From Fervidobacterium pennivorans (GTDB lineage Bacteria > Thermotogota > Thermotogae > Thermotogales > Fervidobacteriaceae), in contig NZ_CP011393.1 in the NCBI RefSeq assembly GCF_001644665.1, positions 434,001-498,000 of the forward strand: DNA of 64,000 nt, written 5' to 3'. Numbering within the stretch: the first letter of the stretch is position 1; the number at the start of each line of letters is the position of its first letter. Shown here piece after piece: positions 45,117 to 54,155 of the stretch. The notes under the pieces are model-generated. The model made no database searches. It had not been told where the DNA came from and worked only from the letters and a program-made list of their open reading frames with translations. Made by a program: the position numbers and the translations under genes.

Positions 45117-46055
45117 ATGTATGTCGTGCTAATTGCAATTGCATTTTTACTTCTGATTATTGCAGCAACAGGAATCAGGATTGTAAGGCCATACGAGCGG
45201 GGGTTAATTGAAAGATTGGGAAAGTTCAAGAAAGAAGTTAAGTCTGGTCTGCACTTCATAGTTCCTTTCTTCGACAGGATGATCAAAGTTGACATGAGAG
45301 AACATGTAATAGACGTTCCTCCTCAGGAAGTTATTACAAAAGATAATGTTGTCGTAGTTGTTGATGCTGTGATATATTACGAGGTAACAGATGCGTTCAA
45401 GTCTGTTTACAATGTCAGTAATTTTGAGTTCGCCACTATCAAGCTTGCTCAGACGAATTTGAGAAATGTGATAGGTGAACTCGAACTTGACCAAACACTA
45501 ACGTCAAGAGAGAGTATAAATACTAAGTTAAGAACAGTTCTCGATGAGGCGACCGATAAATGGGGTATAAGAATTACGCGTGTTGAAATTAAGAAAATCG
45601 ACCCACCGAAAGACATTATGGAAGCAATGAGTAAGCAGATGAAGGCTGAGAGGACAAAGAGAGCAGCCATACTTGAAGCAGAAGGTATCAGACAATCCGA
45701 AATTCTCAAAGCTGAGGGAGAAAAACAAGCAGCGATTCTGAAAGCAGAAGGTGAGGCTGAGGCAATTAAAAGAGTTGCCGAGGCGAACAAATATCGACTT
45801 ATCGCTGAAGCTGAAGGTCAGGCACTTGCTATAACAAGTGTGTTTAAAGCCATCCATGAGGGTAATCCAACAAATGATCTCATAGCAATAAAATATCTTG
45901 AAACGCTCAAGGAAGTTGCTAACGGTCAGGCAACTAAGATATTCCTACCTTTGGAAACATCATCTGTCCTTTCGTCGGTAGGAGCAATAGCTGAGCTATT
46001 TAAAGATGTTCAAACAAAGCAAGAAAAGCATTCGGAGGAAAATAAAGAGAAATGA
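45117..46055 (+). CDS. SPFH/stomatin-like membrane protein (QmcA type)
   Basis: A 312-residue SPFH protein. It has an N-terminal membrane helix ([16 protein letters not shown]), band 7/PHB domain ([32 protein letters not shown]), then a coiled coil rich in Glu-Ala-Glu repeats ([20 protein letters not shown]). Such proteins form membrane scaffolds, usually with an NfeD partner encoded next to them, as here. The stop codon overlaps the next ATG (ATGA). ATG start follows AGGAGGGG. Confidence 0.95.
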   Translation: MYVVLIAIAFLLLIIAATGIRIVRPYERGLIERLGKFKKEVKSGLHFIVPFFDRMIKVDMREHVIDVPPQEVITKDNVVVVVDAVIYYEVTDAFKSVYNVSNFEFATIKLAQTNLRNVIGELELDQTLTSRESINTKLRTVLDEATDKWGIRITRVEIKKIDPPKDIMEAMSKQMKAERTKRAAILEAEGIRQSEILKAEGEKQAAILKAEGEAEAIKRVAEANKYRLIAEAEGQALAITSVFKAIHEGNPTNDLIAIKYLETLKEVANGQATKIFLPLETSSVLSSVGAIAELFKDVQTKQEKHSEENKEK

Positions 46056-46543
46056 TTAAGACATTTTTAAACATAATCTTTGGCTCCCTGATAAGCACGC
46101 TTATCGGGAGCTTTTTTGCTGTAGTTATTTCCTTTGGTGTAATTTCTAAAAGACCACGATTTCGCTATCAAACTCTCTATTTTTTCAATGACATAATGAC
46201 ACTCGGGTTACTTACATTGCTTTGGTACTACGTTGACAACTTGATAATTGCCTTTGCACTCTTTGCAATGTTATCGACAGTGTTTCTAATATACAAATTG
46301 CTTGTAGGAGTTTATTCCATCGACAGGCGCTTCACATTGCTCATACTATCTTTGGGCGCCAGCCATAACGAGTATTCGCTTTTCATCCTCGAACGTAACC
46401 TTGGCAAGCTTTTCGCCAATCTATTGAAATTCTATGTGCTTTGTTTAATAGGTTTTTTAGTCTCACTAACAAACTATGCCTCCGACATAGGCTTTTTCTC
46501 TTTAATTGTGGGATTGATTTTGACCTTATTTCAAGCAGACTAA
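46052..46543 (+). CDS. Membrane protein of unknown function downstream of stomatin
   Basis: A 163-residue protein with about four hydrophobic segments ([69 protein letters not shown]). I do not recognise it. Start is coupled to stomatin by an ATGA overlap. Just 31 bases into the coding sequence lies a strong terminator-like hairpin with six T. If that terminates, most transcripts would not reach the rest of this gene. Confidence 0.6.
   Translation: MIKTFLNIIFGSLISTLIGSFFAVVISFGVISKRPRFRYQTLYFFNDIMTLGLLTLLWYYVDNLIIAFALFAMLSTVFLIYKLLVGVYSIDRRFTLLILSLGASHNEYSLFILERNLGKLFANLLKFYVLCLIGFLVSLTNYASDIGFFSLIVGLILTLFQAD
46083..46117 (+). terminator. Strong intrinsic terminator-like hairpin inside coding sequence
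   Basis: A 13-bp stem (GCTCCC plus GATAAGC on the left; GCTTATC plus GGGAGC on the right, one bulged T), a CACG or shorter loop, then six T (46112-46117). It lies 28 bases after the stomatin stop codon but inside the next coding sequence. Confidence 0.75.
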
Positions 46544-46579
46544 CATATAAAAGAACGATGAAAGGAGAAGTGTTACATC

Positions 46580-47776
46580 ATGGAGAAGAACTTGCTGGTA
46601 AACTATGCACAGGCTATCTTAAAAGTAGGTGTGAACCTCCAAAATGGTCAAAAGCTCGTTGTGAATGCTTCTGTAGACCATAAGGACTTTGTTAGGATAC
46701 TTGTAGAACAAGCTTACGACCTTGGTGCGAAGGAAGTTCTCGTTGTTTGGAACGACACGTATATAACAAGACAGAAACTTCTGAAAGCTCCGGAAGATGT
46801 TATTACAAATGTATATAACTGGGAAGTTGAAATGGCAAAAAGTTTTCTAGACGATGGTGCAGCTACGATTTCACTTGTAGGCTCCTATGCGGATTTACTA
46901 TCAGATGTTCCAGCAAATAGAATAGGAGCTGCTACCAAAGCAAGGCAGATAGCATTTAAGGAAATAATGGAAAGGACAATGATGAATAAGAACAGATGGT
47001 GTGTAGCAGGTGTGCCAAATCCAGAATGGGCTAAGAAAGTTTACGGAACAGAAGATATAACTCATTTATGGAAAGACATCCTCTTCATGGCAAGGATAGA
47101 CGAAGCAGGTTATGAAAAACTCCTTGCTCATTTGGAGAGACTAAAAAATCGAAAAGATTATCTTAACAATATGAAATTTGAAGCTTTAAGGTACGAAGGA
47201 CCTGGCACAGATTTGAGAGTAGAGCTTCCAAAGAAACATCTTTGGTTGAGTGGTATAGAACACGACGTGAATGGTGTGCCGTTCCTCCCAAACATTCCAA
47301 CAGAAGAGGTCTTTACTGCGCCATCGAAATATGGAGTCAACGGAAGGATATCCAGCAGTATGCCTCTTGTTTACCAGGGTAACATAATCGACAACTTCTG
47401 GTTTGAGTTTAAGGACGGTAAGGTAGTTAATTTTGGTGCAGAAAAGGGAGAAGATGTGTTGAAAGAACTTATCAACACAGATGAAGGAGCATCCTACTTA
47501 GGCGAGGTTGCTCTTGTTGACATAACCTCCCCAATCTATCAACTCAGTAGGATATTCTACAACACGTTGTACGATGAAAATGCTGCCTCACATTTTGCTC
47601 TGGGTAGAGCCTACCCAACATGCGTCGAAGATTTCAGCGGTGACCCGGAAAAGGATGGCATAAATATGAGTCTTACACATGTGGATTTTATGGTTGGAAA
47701 TGATAAGATGAATGTGTACGGAATCAAAGATGGAAAGGAATATCTGTTAATGGAGAACGGACTTTGGAAAATTTAG
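46580..47776 (+). CDS. M29-family aminopeptidase
   Basis: A 398-residue metallo-aminopeptidase like Thermus aminopeptidase T and AmpS. Typical elements: PNIPTEEVFTAPSKYGVNG (Glu ligand, about residue 240), GEVALVDITSPIYQLSRIF (about 311), FYNTLYDENAASHFALGR with a His ligand (about 340) and LTHVDFMVGNDKMNVYG with the His-x-Asp ligands (about 370). The metal ligand set looks complete. Broad N-terminal amino acid release is expected. Start ATG after AAGGAG. Confidence 0.93.
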   Translation: MEKNLLVNYAQAILKVGVNLQNGQKLVVNASVDHKDFVRILVEQAYDLGAKEVLVVWNDTYITRQKLLKAPEDVITNVYNWEVEMAKSFLDDGAATISLVGSYADLLSDVPANRIGAATKARQIAFKEIMERTMMNKNRWCVAGVPNPEWAKKVYGTEDITHLWKDILFMARIDEAGYEKLLAHLERLKNRKDYLNNMKFEALRYEGPGTDLRVELPKKHLWLSGIEHDVNGVPFLPNIPTEEVFTAPSKYGVNGRISSSMPLVYQGNIIDNFWFEFKDGKVVNFGAEKGEDVLKELINTDEGASYLGEVALVDITSPIYQLSRIFYNTLYDENAASHFALGRAYPTCVEDFSGDPEKDGINMSLTHVDFMVGNDKMNVYGIKDGKEYLLMENGLWKI

Positions 47777-47788
47777 TTATACACCATC

Positions 47789-47816
47789 TGGTATAATGTT
47801 CCTAATATGGTATAAT
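47789..47816 (+). promoter_or_regulatory. Two tandem extended -10 elements before apgM
   Basis: TGGTATAAT occurs twice, with TATAAT at 47792-47797 and 47811-47816, 59 or more bases before the apgM start. Neither has a clear -35 at 16-18 bases, so the extended -10 may carry the activity. Confidence 0.55.
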
Positions 47817-47874
47817 TATATGTGAATAATATCACTAAGTTTCGCTATGAATTTTGTTGAAGGAGGTAGACTGT

Positions 47875-49086
47875 ATGAATTTTGACAAACAGGAGTTTGT
47901 TCATGAATTAATCTCGCCGAATGCTTCTAAGATTGTTCTGCTTGTTATGGATGGTATTGGTGATTTACCAAACGAAGAAGGTGTAACACCACTTATGAAA
48001 GCGAACACACCAAATTTAGACAAGCTTGCTCAACTCAGTGATCTTGGTCAAACGATACCTGTTATGCACGGGATAACACCGGGTAGTGGACCAGGACATC
48101 TTGGACTTTTCGGATATGACCCCATCAAATATCAAATTGGTCGAGGCATTCTCGAAGCGTTGGGAGAGGATATAGAAGTAGGAGAGCTTGACGTGGTTGC
48201 AAGGGGTAATTTTGCAACTATAGATGGTGACATAGTTATAGATAGAAGAGCAGGTAGGCCATCAACAGAAGAGAGTGCTAAGGTCGTAGAAAAACTAAAC
48301 GCAAACATAAAGGAAATTGAAGACGTGAAAGTAACGTTCTATCCTGGTAAAGAACACAGGTTTGTTTTAAAGCTTACGGGAGAAGGATTGTCTGATAACA
48401 TCGAAGACGCAGACCCACAAAAAGAAGGGAAACCAATAAAATATACGACAGCTCTTTCACCAGAAGCTGAGAAAACGGCAAGAATCGTGAATAAACTTCT
48501 TGAAAGAATCAAAGAAGTGCTCAAAGATGAACCCAAGATGAATTTTGCACTTGTTAGGGGTTTCTCAAAATATCCTAAGCTTCCACAATTTCCAGAAGTT
48601 TACAAACTTAGAGCCGGTGCAATTGCGGTTTATCCAATGTACAAAGGGCTTGCAAAACTCGTTGGAATGACCATTATCCCGACAGGTCAAACCATCGAAG
48701 ACGAGATAGAGACGCTTAAGAAAGAATGGAATAATTTCGATTTCTTCTTTGTTCACATAAAGAAAACAGATTCCTACGGTGAAGACGGTAAATTCGACGA
48801 AAAGGTTCACGTCATTGAAAATGTTGATAAGGTTCTTCCTGAAATCCTAGCACTGAACCCTGATGTACTTGTTGTAACTGGTGACCACTCAACACCTTGT
48901 GCAATGAAAGGGCACTCGTTCCATCCAGTTCCGATAATGTTCTTTGCTAAACACACAAGAAAAGGACTTTCAAAAGCGTTTAACGAATTTGAATGTGCAA
49001 GAGGCACACTTGGCACAATCCATGCAACAGACGTTATGAACCTAATCTTAGCATACTCAGGTAGGTTAGAAAAGTTTGGTGCGTAA
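47875..49086 (+). CDS. apgM: 2,3-bisphosphoglycerate-independent phosphoglycerate mutase, archaeal type
   Basis: Interconverts 3- and 2-phosphoglycerate in glycolysis and gluconeogenesis. A 403-residue alkaline phosphatase superfamily member. LLVMDGIGDLP holds the first metal Asp, TPGSGPGHLGLFGYDP holds the Ser nucleophile region, HIKKTDSYGEDGKFDEK and VTGDHSTPCAMKGHSFHPVP hold the remaining His/Asp ligands. The length and the motif order match ApgM, not the 510-residue GpmI. The ATG at 47875 follows AGGAGGT by seven bases. Confidence 0.95.
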   Translation: MNFDKQEFVHELISPNASKIVLLVMDGIGDLPNEEGVTPLMKANTPNLDKLAQLSDLGQTIPVMHGITPGSGPGHLGLFGYDPIKYQIGRGILEALGEDIEVGELDVVARGNFATIDGDIVIDRRAGRPSTEESAKVVEKLNANIKEIEDVKVTFYPGKEHRFVLKLTGEGLSDNIEDADPQKEGKPIKYTTALSPEAEKTARIVNKLLERIKEVLKDEPKMNFALVRGFSKYPKLPQFPEVYKLRAGAIAVYPMYKGLAKLVGMTIIPTGQTIEDEIETLKKEWNNFDFFFVHIKKTDSYGEDGKFDEKVHVIENVDKVLPEILALNPDVLVVTGDHSTPCAMKGHSFHPVPIMFFAKHTRKGLSKAFNEFECARGTLGTIHATDVMNLILAYSGRLEKFGA

Positions 49087-49128
49087 TAGATATTCAAACT
49101 TAAGATAATATTGGCTGGGGGGAAAGGG

Positions 49129-50406
49129 TTGGGGGAGAAGTTGAAAGTCTATTCCGCATCTTTTACTTCTTTCTACTACTTTGGTGGAGCAATTATTGGT
49201 GCGTTGGTGGGAACTCGTTTGAAGTTCCCACTTTTCTTTTTGGTTTTTCCCGTAGTTTTGGCTCTTTTTAAAAGACCAAAGCTTGGTTTATTTGTCCTTA
49301 TTTTGATGTTATCAAATATCACGCTTGTTAATAACCTTGAATTTCCAACAAAAAACATGGAATTCGTAGGGACTGTGAAAATGGTCCAGAATGGTTCAAG
49401 TATTCTTCAGTTGTCATTTTTCGATGGTGAAAAGTGGCGCAGACTTGGTGTTGATGTTCTTATATATAAGGAAGAACCTCTCGGCACAATAGTGTACTTT
49501 GTTGGTGAGTTGAGAAAGAGAAGTTCCTATCCGATATACTATGCAAAGACCGATTATTATGTAACTGCAAACAATTACGAAACTTTCGTCAGCTCGGTCT
49601 TTGCTCAGTTCGAAAAGTTCAGAAAATTTTCAACCTTTGTTGAGCCTTTTTATCAAAACTTATTCGGAAATTCTTCAAGAGATGAGAATTTTATCAAGAG
49701 TGGCTTATTTCATATATTTTGCGTTTCAGGCATGCACGTATCTTTGCTTTATTTATTCACCTCTTACATTGTAGGAATTTTGACTTACAGAAAAGGGTTG
49801 AGGACTGTCTTTTCGTTGTTTTTACCTACGGTTTTTGTCATAGGCTCAGGAATGGGATTACCCTCGTTACGTGCATTGATAATGCTGTATGTGGCTGGAT
49901 TACTAAGAATTCTTGATTACAAAATAAACGCTGTAAACGTAGTTTCACTCGTCGGAACTGGGATGGTGTTAGCGAATCCGGAAATTGTGTTTTCGTTATC
50001 CTTTTATATGACTTTTTTTGCGACCATTGGTGTTTTAATTTCTGAAAATAATCTTTTGTCAAACATTGGAGGGTTTCTTGGAAGTGCTCCGTACGTTTCT
50101 CTAATTAACCCTGTGAATCCCTTTTCCATAATAGCTACTATCCTGGTTTCAATACCGGTCCAGGTCCTATTGTTCGGGCTAACAATTAGTTATCTTCTCT
50201 TTACGCTTAAGTTGTACTACCTCAGTGCGCTGTTACTTTACGCGTTAAAGCCTTTTTCTTGGTTTATCGAGACGGTGGCTATCGTGTTTGCTAAATTTCC
50301 TTTAATACCACAACATCCAGTAGTTACTTTTGCATTTGCCATGTCCTTTATCACTTATATAGGCCTTGTATTTGAATCAAAAAAACAAAAGCAGGAGCTA
50401 TCTTAG
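49129..50406 (+). CDS. Short ComEC/Rec2-like membrane protein
   Basis: A 425-residue protein related to the DNA-uptake channel ComEC. After one or two N-terminal helices there is an OB-type DUF4131-like region (about residues 75-165), then the competence domain with the conserved GMHVSLLYLF motif (HIFCVSGMHV) and GSGMGLPSLRALIMLY, followed by more helices. The C-terminal metallo-beta-lactamase domain of full-length ComEC is absent, and the protein ends soon after the membrane domain. TTG at 49129 with GGGGGG before it is preferred over TTGs at 49111 and 49141. A terminator-like hairpin lies 79-113 bases into the gene. Confidence 0.85.
   Translation: MGEKLKVYSASFTSFYYFGGAIIGALVGTRLKFPLFFLVFPVVLALFKRPKLGLFVLILMLSNITLVNNLEFPTKNMEFVGTVKMVQNGSSILQLSFFDGEKWRRLGVDVLIYKEEPLGTIVYFVGELRKRSSYPIYYAKTDYYVTANNYETFVSSVFAQFEKFRKFSTFVEPFYQNLFGNSSRDENFIKSGLFHIFCVSGMHVSLLYLFTSYIVGILTYRKGLRTVFSLFLPTVFVIGSGMGLPSLRALIMLYVAGLLRILDYKINAVNVVSLVGTGMVLANPEIVFSLSFYMTFFATIGVLISENNLLSNIGGFLGSAPYVSLINPVNPFSIIATILVSIPVQVLLFGLTISYLLFTLKLYYLSALLLYALKPFSWFIETVAIVFAKFPLIPQHPVVTFAFAMSFITYIGLVFESKKQKQELS
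49207..49241 (+). terminator. Intrinsic terminator-like hairpin inside coding sequence
   Basis: A perfect 9-bp stem (GTGGGAACT with AGTTCCCAC), 7-base loop, then TTTTCTTTTT. It lies 121 bases after the apgM stop codon, inside the ComEC-like gene. Confidence 0.7.
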
Positions 50407-50424
50407 AAAGATACTCCTGCTTTT
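50387..50424. terminator. Bidirectional intrinsic terminator
   Basis: An 11-bp stem (AAAAGCAGGAG with CTCCTGCTTTT) around a 16-base loop that can itself pair (ATCTT with AAGAT). The arms give T runs on both strands. It ends the ComEC-like gene (its left arm overlaps the stop region) and fur. Confidence 0.9.
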
Positions 50425-50457
50425 ATTTTGATTAATTTTTAGGAGTTTTCCCTTGTT

Positions 50458-50898
50458 TTATTTCTTTGAGCATTTTGGACATATTCCTCTGAACTTCAGG
50501 TCAATTTCTTCCACGATGTAACCTTTGGTTTTCAAAAAATCTATGTACATTATCATTACTTTATCAGGAGAAAGCTCTCCTTTTAGTTCGTATATTCTTC
50601 CACAAGAACTGCAAATAAAATGTGAATGTCTTCCTTCTCTATCAACGAGTTCGTATCTGTATACTCCTTCTCCGAACTGTAATTTTCTCAAAAAACCGAG
50701 TTCAACAAGCAAATCTATGGTTCTATAAACTGTTGCTTTACTTACATTGAGCTTCTTGTTTATAAGGTATCTATAAACCTCCTCGGCACCTAAGTGTTCA
50801 CTGTTGGTTTCTACAAAGACCTTTAAAACTTGTTCTCGTTGAGGTGTCATTCTGTACTTCCTGTCTCTTAGCTCCTTTTTGAGATTGTCAACGTGCAT
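50458..50898 (-). CDS. Fur-family metalloregulator
   Basis: A 146-residue DNA-binding regulator of the Fur/PerR type. An N-terminal winged helix (RMTPQREQVLKVFVE, VSKATVYRTIDLLVELGFL) is followed by the metal-binding and dimerisation domain with His-rich GRHSHFICSSCG and the second Cys pair in ICPKCSKK. The two CxxC pairs form the structural zinc site. Iron, peroxide (PerR) or zinc (Zur) as the sensed signal cannot be told apart. It follows nusA by 34 bases. Confidence 0.93.
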   Translation of the reverse strand: MHVDNLKKELRDRKYRMTPQREQVLKVFVETNSEHLGAEEVYRYLINKKLNVSKATVYRTIDLLVELGFLRKLQFGEGVYRYELVDREGRHSHFICSSCGRIYELKGELSPDKVMIMYIDFLKTKGYIVEEIDLKFRGICPKCSKK

Positions 50899-50932
50899 GT
50901 TATCGCCCCTTTATTCCGAATAATTTTAAAGC

Positions 50933-51967
50933 TTACGCGTTCATAACAGGTTTAATATCTATCTTCCAACCTGTTAACTTCGCTGCCAATCTTGCGTTTT
51001 GTCCAGCTTTTCCTATCGCAAGCGAAAGTTGATTTGGAGCGACAAGAACTCTTGAGGCCTTTGACTCATAGTCCAAAATTTCGACATCAATAACCGAAGC
51101 CGGTAAGAGCGCATTAGCTATCAATTCCTTCGGGTCATCTGACCATTTTATAATATCTATTTTTTCCATTTTGACTTCACGTAACACAGCTGCTATTCTT
51201 GAACCTTCGTGACCTATACAAGCACCGACAGGGTCAACTTTTGGATCCTTTGAGGTAACAGCTACTTTTGTCCTAACCCCAGGTTCTCTTACAACTTTGA
51301 CAATTTCTACTATTCCCTGCTCAATTTCTGGGACTTCAAGTTTCAGAAGTCCCACCACAAACTCTGGGTCTGTTCGGGATACTATAATTTTTGGACCTTT
51401 TTTGTCCTTTTTGACTTCCCTTACGTAAACTTTTATCAAATCGGATTGTTCGAATTCTTCACCTGGAATCCATTCTTTCTTTGGAAGGTGTGTTTCAAGC
51501 TTTCCAATTCTTATGTCCAACCATTCAGGAGTAACCTTAAGGACCTCAGCAACAACCACCCTTCCAACAAGTTCTGAATACCTTTCGTATTGTTTTTCTT
51601 TTTCTATTTCCCTTATCTTTTGGATAAGAACTTGCTTGGCTACCTGAACTGCAAACCTTCCAAGCTTCTTTATATTCATCTTCTTTTTAATAATGTCCCC
51701 AACGACTGCGTCTGGCTTTATCTTCAATGCTTCCTCAAGGGAAATCTGAAGATTTTCGTTTTCTACCTTTTCTACAACTTCGAGTAGTTGATAAGCCTCT
51801 ATTTCTCCTGAGAGCCTGTTTATGACAATTTCGACATTCCTTTCACCTGTTTTGTTCTTATATGCACTCATAATAGCCTTTTCAAGAATGCTTATCGATT
51901 CGTCAACAGATATACCCTTTTCTTTTTCTAACTCCCTAAGCGCTTCCAACAACATTGGACTATTCAT
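50933..51967 (-). CDS. nusA: Transcription elongation/termination factor NusA
   Basis: A 344-residue NusA with an N-terminal RNA-polymerase-binding domain, an S1 domain (LVGRVVVAEVLKVTPEWLDI, about residues 130-200) and two KH domains (GVRTKVAVTSKDPKVDPVGA and LSLAIGKAGQNARLAAKLTG). The C-terminal acidic repeats of E. coli NusA are absent, as in most non-proteobacteria. The order rimP-nusA is the usual one. An internal role in controlling termination is relevant to the many hairpins in this window. Confidence 0.96.
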   Translation of the reverse strand: MNSPMLLEALRELEKEKGISVDESISILEKAIMSAYKNKTGERNVEIVINRLSGEIEAYQLLEVVEKVENENLQISLEEALKIKPDAVVGDIIKKKMNIKKLGRFAVQVAKQVLIQKIREIEKEKQYERYSELVGRVVVAEVLKVTPEWLDIRIGKLETHLPKKEWIPGEEFEQSDLIKVYVREVKKDKKGPKIIVSRTDPEFVVGLLKLEVPEIEQGIVEIVKVVREPGVRTKVAVTSKDPKVDPVGACIGHEGSRIAAVLREVKMEKIDIIKWSDDPKELIANALLPASVIDVEILDYESKASRVLVAPNQLSLAIGKAGQNARLAAKLTGWKIDIKPVMNA

Positions 51968-52001
51968 GCCTTACCAACCTCCTATGCCAATATTTTGATT
52001 T

Positions 52002-52463
52002 TTAAAATACATCTACTTCCAAGTTTGCAGACTTAATATCATTATAGCTTATAGTGACTTCCTTACCTTCAACTTCCAGAACAATTGTTCCATTTTCCAA
52101 ATCGACAACTTTTATATAACCCTTTAAGGTTTTATTTGTCTTTACCTTTGCCAAGCTTCCTTCAAACCTTTTGAAATCTTCAATACTTCGAAGGGGTCTG
52201 TCAAGTCCCGGAGAAGATACTTCTAAGTAGTACCTACCGGGTATCAGGTCACTTGAGTCGAGTTCTTTCTCTATTTCGTACGAAACAAGTTCACAGTCTT
52301 TCGTACTAACGTAATCATTCAGTTTGTCTATAACCACTGTAAGTACCCATCTGCCAGATTGCATCTTATATTTCACGTCAAAAAGTACCAATCCCAAACT
52401 TTCAACAATTGGTTTAGCTATCTCAGATACCCTCTTTTCTATTTCCTTGGGACTTAAACTCAT
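52002..52463 (-). CDS. rimP: Ribosome maturation factor RimP
   Basis: A 153-residue protein needed for 30S subunit maturation. LGLVLFDVKYKMQSGRWVL (about residue 25), a central DSSDLIPGRYYLEVSSPGLD with the family's VSSPGLDRPL, and a C-terminal Sm-like strand region match RimP. The length is normal. Start follows an AGGAGGTG site. It precedes nusA with a 34-base gap. Confidence 0.93.
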   Translation of the reverse strand: MSLSPKEIEKRVSEIAKPIVESLGLVLFDVKYKMQSGRWVLTVVIDKLNDYVSTKDCELVSYEIEKELDSSDLIPGRYYLEVSSPGLDRPLRSIEDFKRFEGSLAKVKTNKTLKGYIKVVDLENGTIVLEVEGKEVTISYNDIKSANLEVDVF

Positions 52464-52501
52464 TTTTTCACCTCCTGAAAACTTCTATTAAGATAACCGA
52501 A

Positions 52502-52527
52502 AAACCGGGACTGACGTCCCGGTTTTG
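52502..52527. terminator. Intrinsic terminator after tRNA-Ser
   Basis: An 11-bp stem (AAAACCGGGAC with GTCCCGGTTTT) with a 4-base loop. On the - strand it lies just downstream of the tRNA gene and upstream of rimP, so it should end the tRNA transcript. Confidence 0.88.
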
Positions 52528-52558
52528 ATGCATTCTTTCAAGACCACATAACACCTTC

Positions 52559-52649
52559 TGGCGGAGAGGGTGGGATTTGAACCCACGGGTGGTTTGTGAC
52601 CACCGCACGCTCTCCAGGCGTGTGCCTTAGACCCCTCGGCCACCTCTCC
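52559..52649 (-). tRNA. tRNA-Ser (GGA anticodon)
   Basis: On the - strand a 7-bp acceptor stem (GGAGAGG with CCTCTCC), D-arm region, anticodon stem-loop CACGC-CTGGAGA-GCGTG with anticodon GGA, a long variable arm (GCGGTGGTCACAAACCACC) and a GTTCAAATC T-loop. CCA is encoded. The long variable arm and anticodon mark tRNA-Ser reading UCC and UCU. Confidence 0.97.
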
Positions 52650-52835
52650 TGGGAAGCTCGGAATCCTTACCAAGCTTGCAAAGTCCTACGTAATTATACC
52701 ATAGCTAGTTTAAAAATCAAGAGCTTTCATTCGTGGTAACCCGATGAACGAATTGATTACTAAGTGGCAATAGTTTTGTAGTTATGTTTTTTTCAAAGCG
52801 TACTTTATAAAAAAACATTAATTAGGCTTGCGCTA

Positions 52836-52844
52836 TGTTATAAT
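52836..52844 (+). promoter_or_regulatory. Extended -10 promoter of the tandem HD gene
   Basis: TGTTATAAT with TATAAT at 52839-52844, 20 bases before the TTG start at 52865. No good -35. The leader is very short. Confidence 0.55.
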
Positions 52845-52864
52845 AGTTAGCGAGGTGAAGAGAA

Positions 52865-54127
52865 TTGGTTGATATACTTTTGAAAACAATAATGTTCGTT
52901 CCAAAATTTGGTGTTCATTCTTTACAAGTTGGCTTTATCGCATCAAAAATAGGTAAGCAATTGGGTCTTGATGAATTGGAATTGTTTTATTGCGGTGTTC
53001 TCCATGACCTTGGGGTTTTGACACCGCACAAGGGTATTTTACTGGACGACATTAACAATGAATTCCTTATTAAAGAGGATATTCCCACGTTTGAAGCTCC
53101 TACTAAGGGCCATACGCTTATCTCGGCCTTTGAAGTTTCAAAGATATCATTTCTTTCCAAAAGGTTTCCGAACTTATCCGCAAGTATATTACTCCACCAC
53201 GCCTTGCCACATTATCTGAACGAAAGCTCAACAAAAGATATTACGGCTAATGTTGTATCTATCAGCGAAGAAATATCTAAGTACGTTCTTGTGAATGACG
53301 AAGAGATGACTTACGACGATTTTATAGTTCCTTTATCCACAATAAAAAACAGATTCTTCGATTTTGTCTACGACGCTGCACTGAGTGTTTTAAAACAAGA
53401 ATACACAAGATGGATGCTTTACGATATAAAGGCCGGTTTTAATAGGGAAAAGCTTATACAAGACTATTATATCAAGGAGCCTATGAGCTTTGAAGAAATT
53501 GTTGAAATAGGGGCGGTTTTGTCTTACATAATTGACTCAAAGAGCGAATTTACACGTGCACACAGTTGGCGAGTGGCTAACTTAGCGGGAGCTATTGCAA
53601 AGGAAATTTTGCTTAATGAAGAAGAATTCTTCATTGCTGGTCTATTCCATGATATAGGAAAAATAACAACTCCGATAAGTGTTCTTGAGAAGAAAGGGAA
53701 GTTGACAACTTCTGAGATGGATATAATGAAAAAGCATGTTTACTATAGTTATCTCATACTTTTAGACCACCAAAATGAACCGTGGTTTTGGCCCGCTGTT
53801 AGACATCAAGAACGGGTCGATGGAAGTGGTTATCCTTGGAGGTTAAAGGGTTCTGAAATGACATTTAAAGATAAAATTCTACAAGTTGCCGATTATTTTG
53901 TGGCTGTGTTAGAACCAAGACCTTACAGAGGTCCTAGTAGTCCTGAAAAAGCTTTAGAAGAAGTACAACGGGCAGTTTCTAATGGGGTCCTTGACCCTGG
54001 ACCTGCAAGTATCTTGAAGGAACTTGTTTACGGTGGATTCAATTTTGAAAGTATTGATTTTATCTCATCTATCCAAAAAGACATAAGTGATTTTGAAAAA
54101 AGTTTAACAGAGGAAGGCAAGGTATAA
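52865..54127 (+). CDS. Tandem HD / HD-GYP domain protein
   Basis: A 420-residue protein with two HD domains. The first (about residues 15-190) has HSLQVGFIASKIG, GVLHDLGVL and SILLHHALPHYLNE. The second (about 220-400) is HD-GYP: FTRAHSWRVANLAGAIA, GLFHDIGKITTPISVLEKK, KKHVYYSYLILLDH and RHQERVDGSGYPWRLKG. The GYP motif is intact. No sensory domain is attached. Such proteins hydrolyse cyclic dinucleotides. TTG start six bases after GAGGTGA. Confidence 0.87.
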   Translation: MVDILLKTIMFVPKFGVHSLQVGFIASKIGKQLGLDELELFYCGVLHDLGVLTPHKGILLDDINNEFLIKEDIPTFEAPTKGHTLISAFEVSKISFLSKRFPNLSASILLHHALPHYLNESSTKDITANVVSISEEISKYVLVNDEEMTYDDFIVPLSTIKNRFFDFVYDAALSVLKQEYTRWMLYDIKAGFNREKLIQDYYIKEPMSFEEIVEIGAVLSYIIDSKSEFTRAHSWRVANLAGAIAKEILLNEEEFFIAGLFHDIGKITTPISVLEKKGKLTTSEMDIMKKHVYYSYLILLDHQNEPWFWPAVRHQERVDGSGYPWRLKGSEMTFKDKILQVADYFVAVLEPRPYRGPSSPEKALEEVQRAVSNGVLDPGPASILKELVYGGFNFESIDFISSIQKDISDFEKSLTEEGKV

Positions 54128-54155
54128 ATTCATTTTAGAAAGGTGGGATTTTAAG

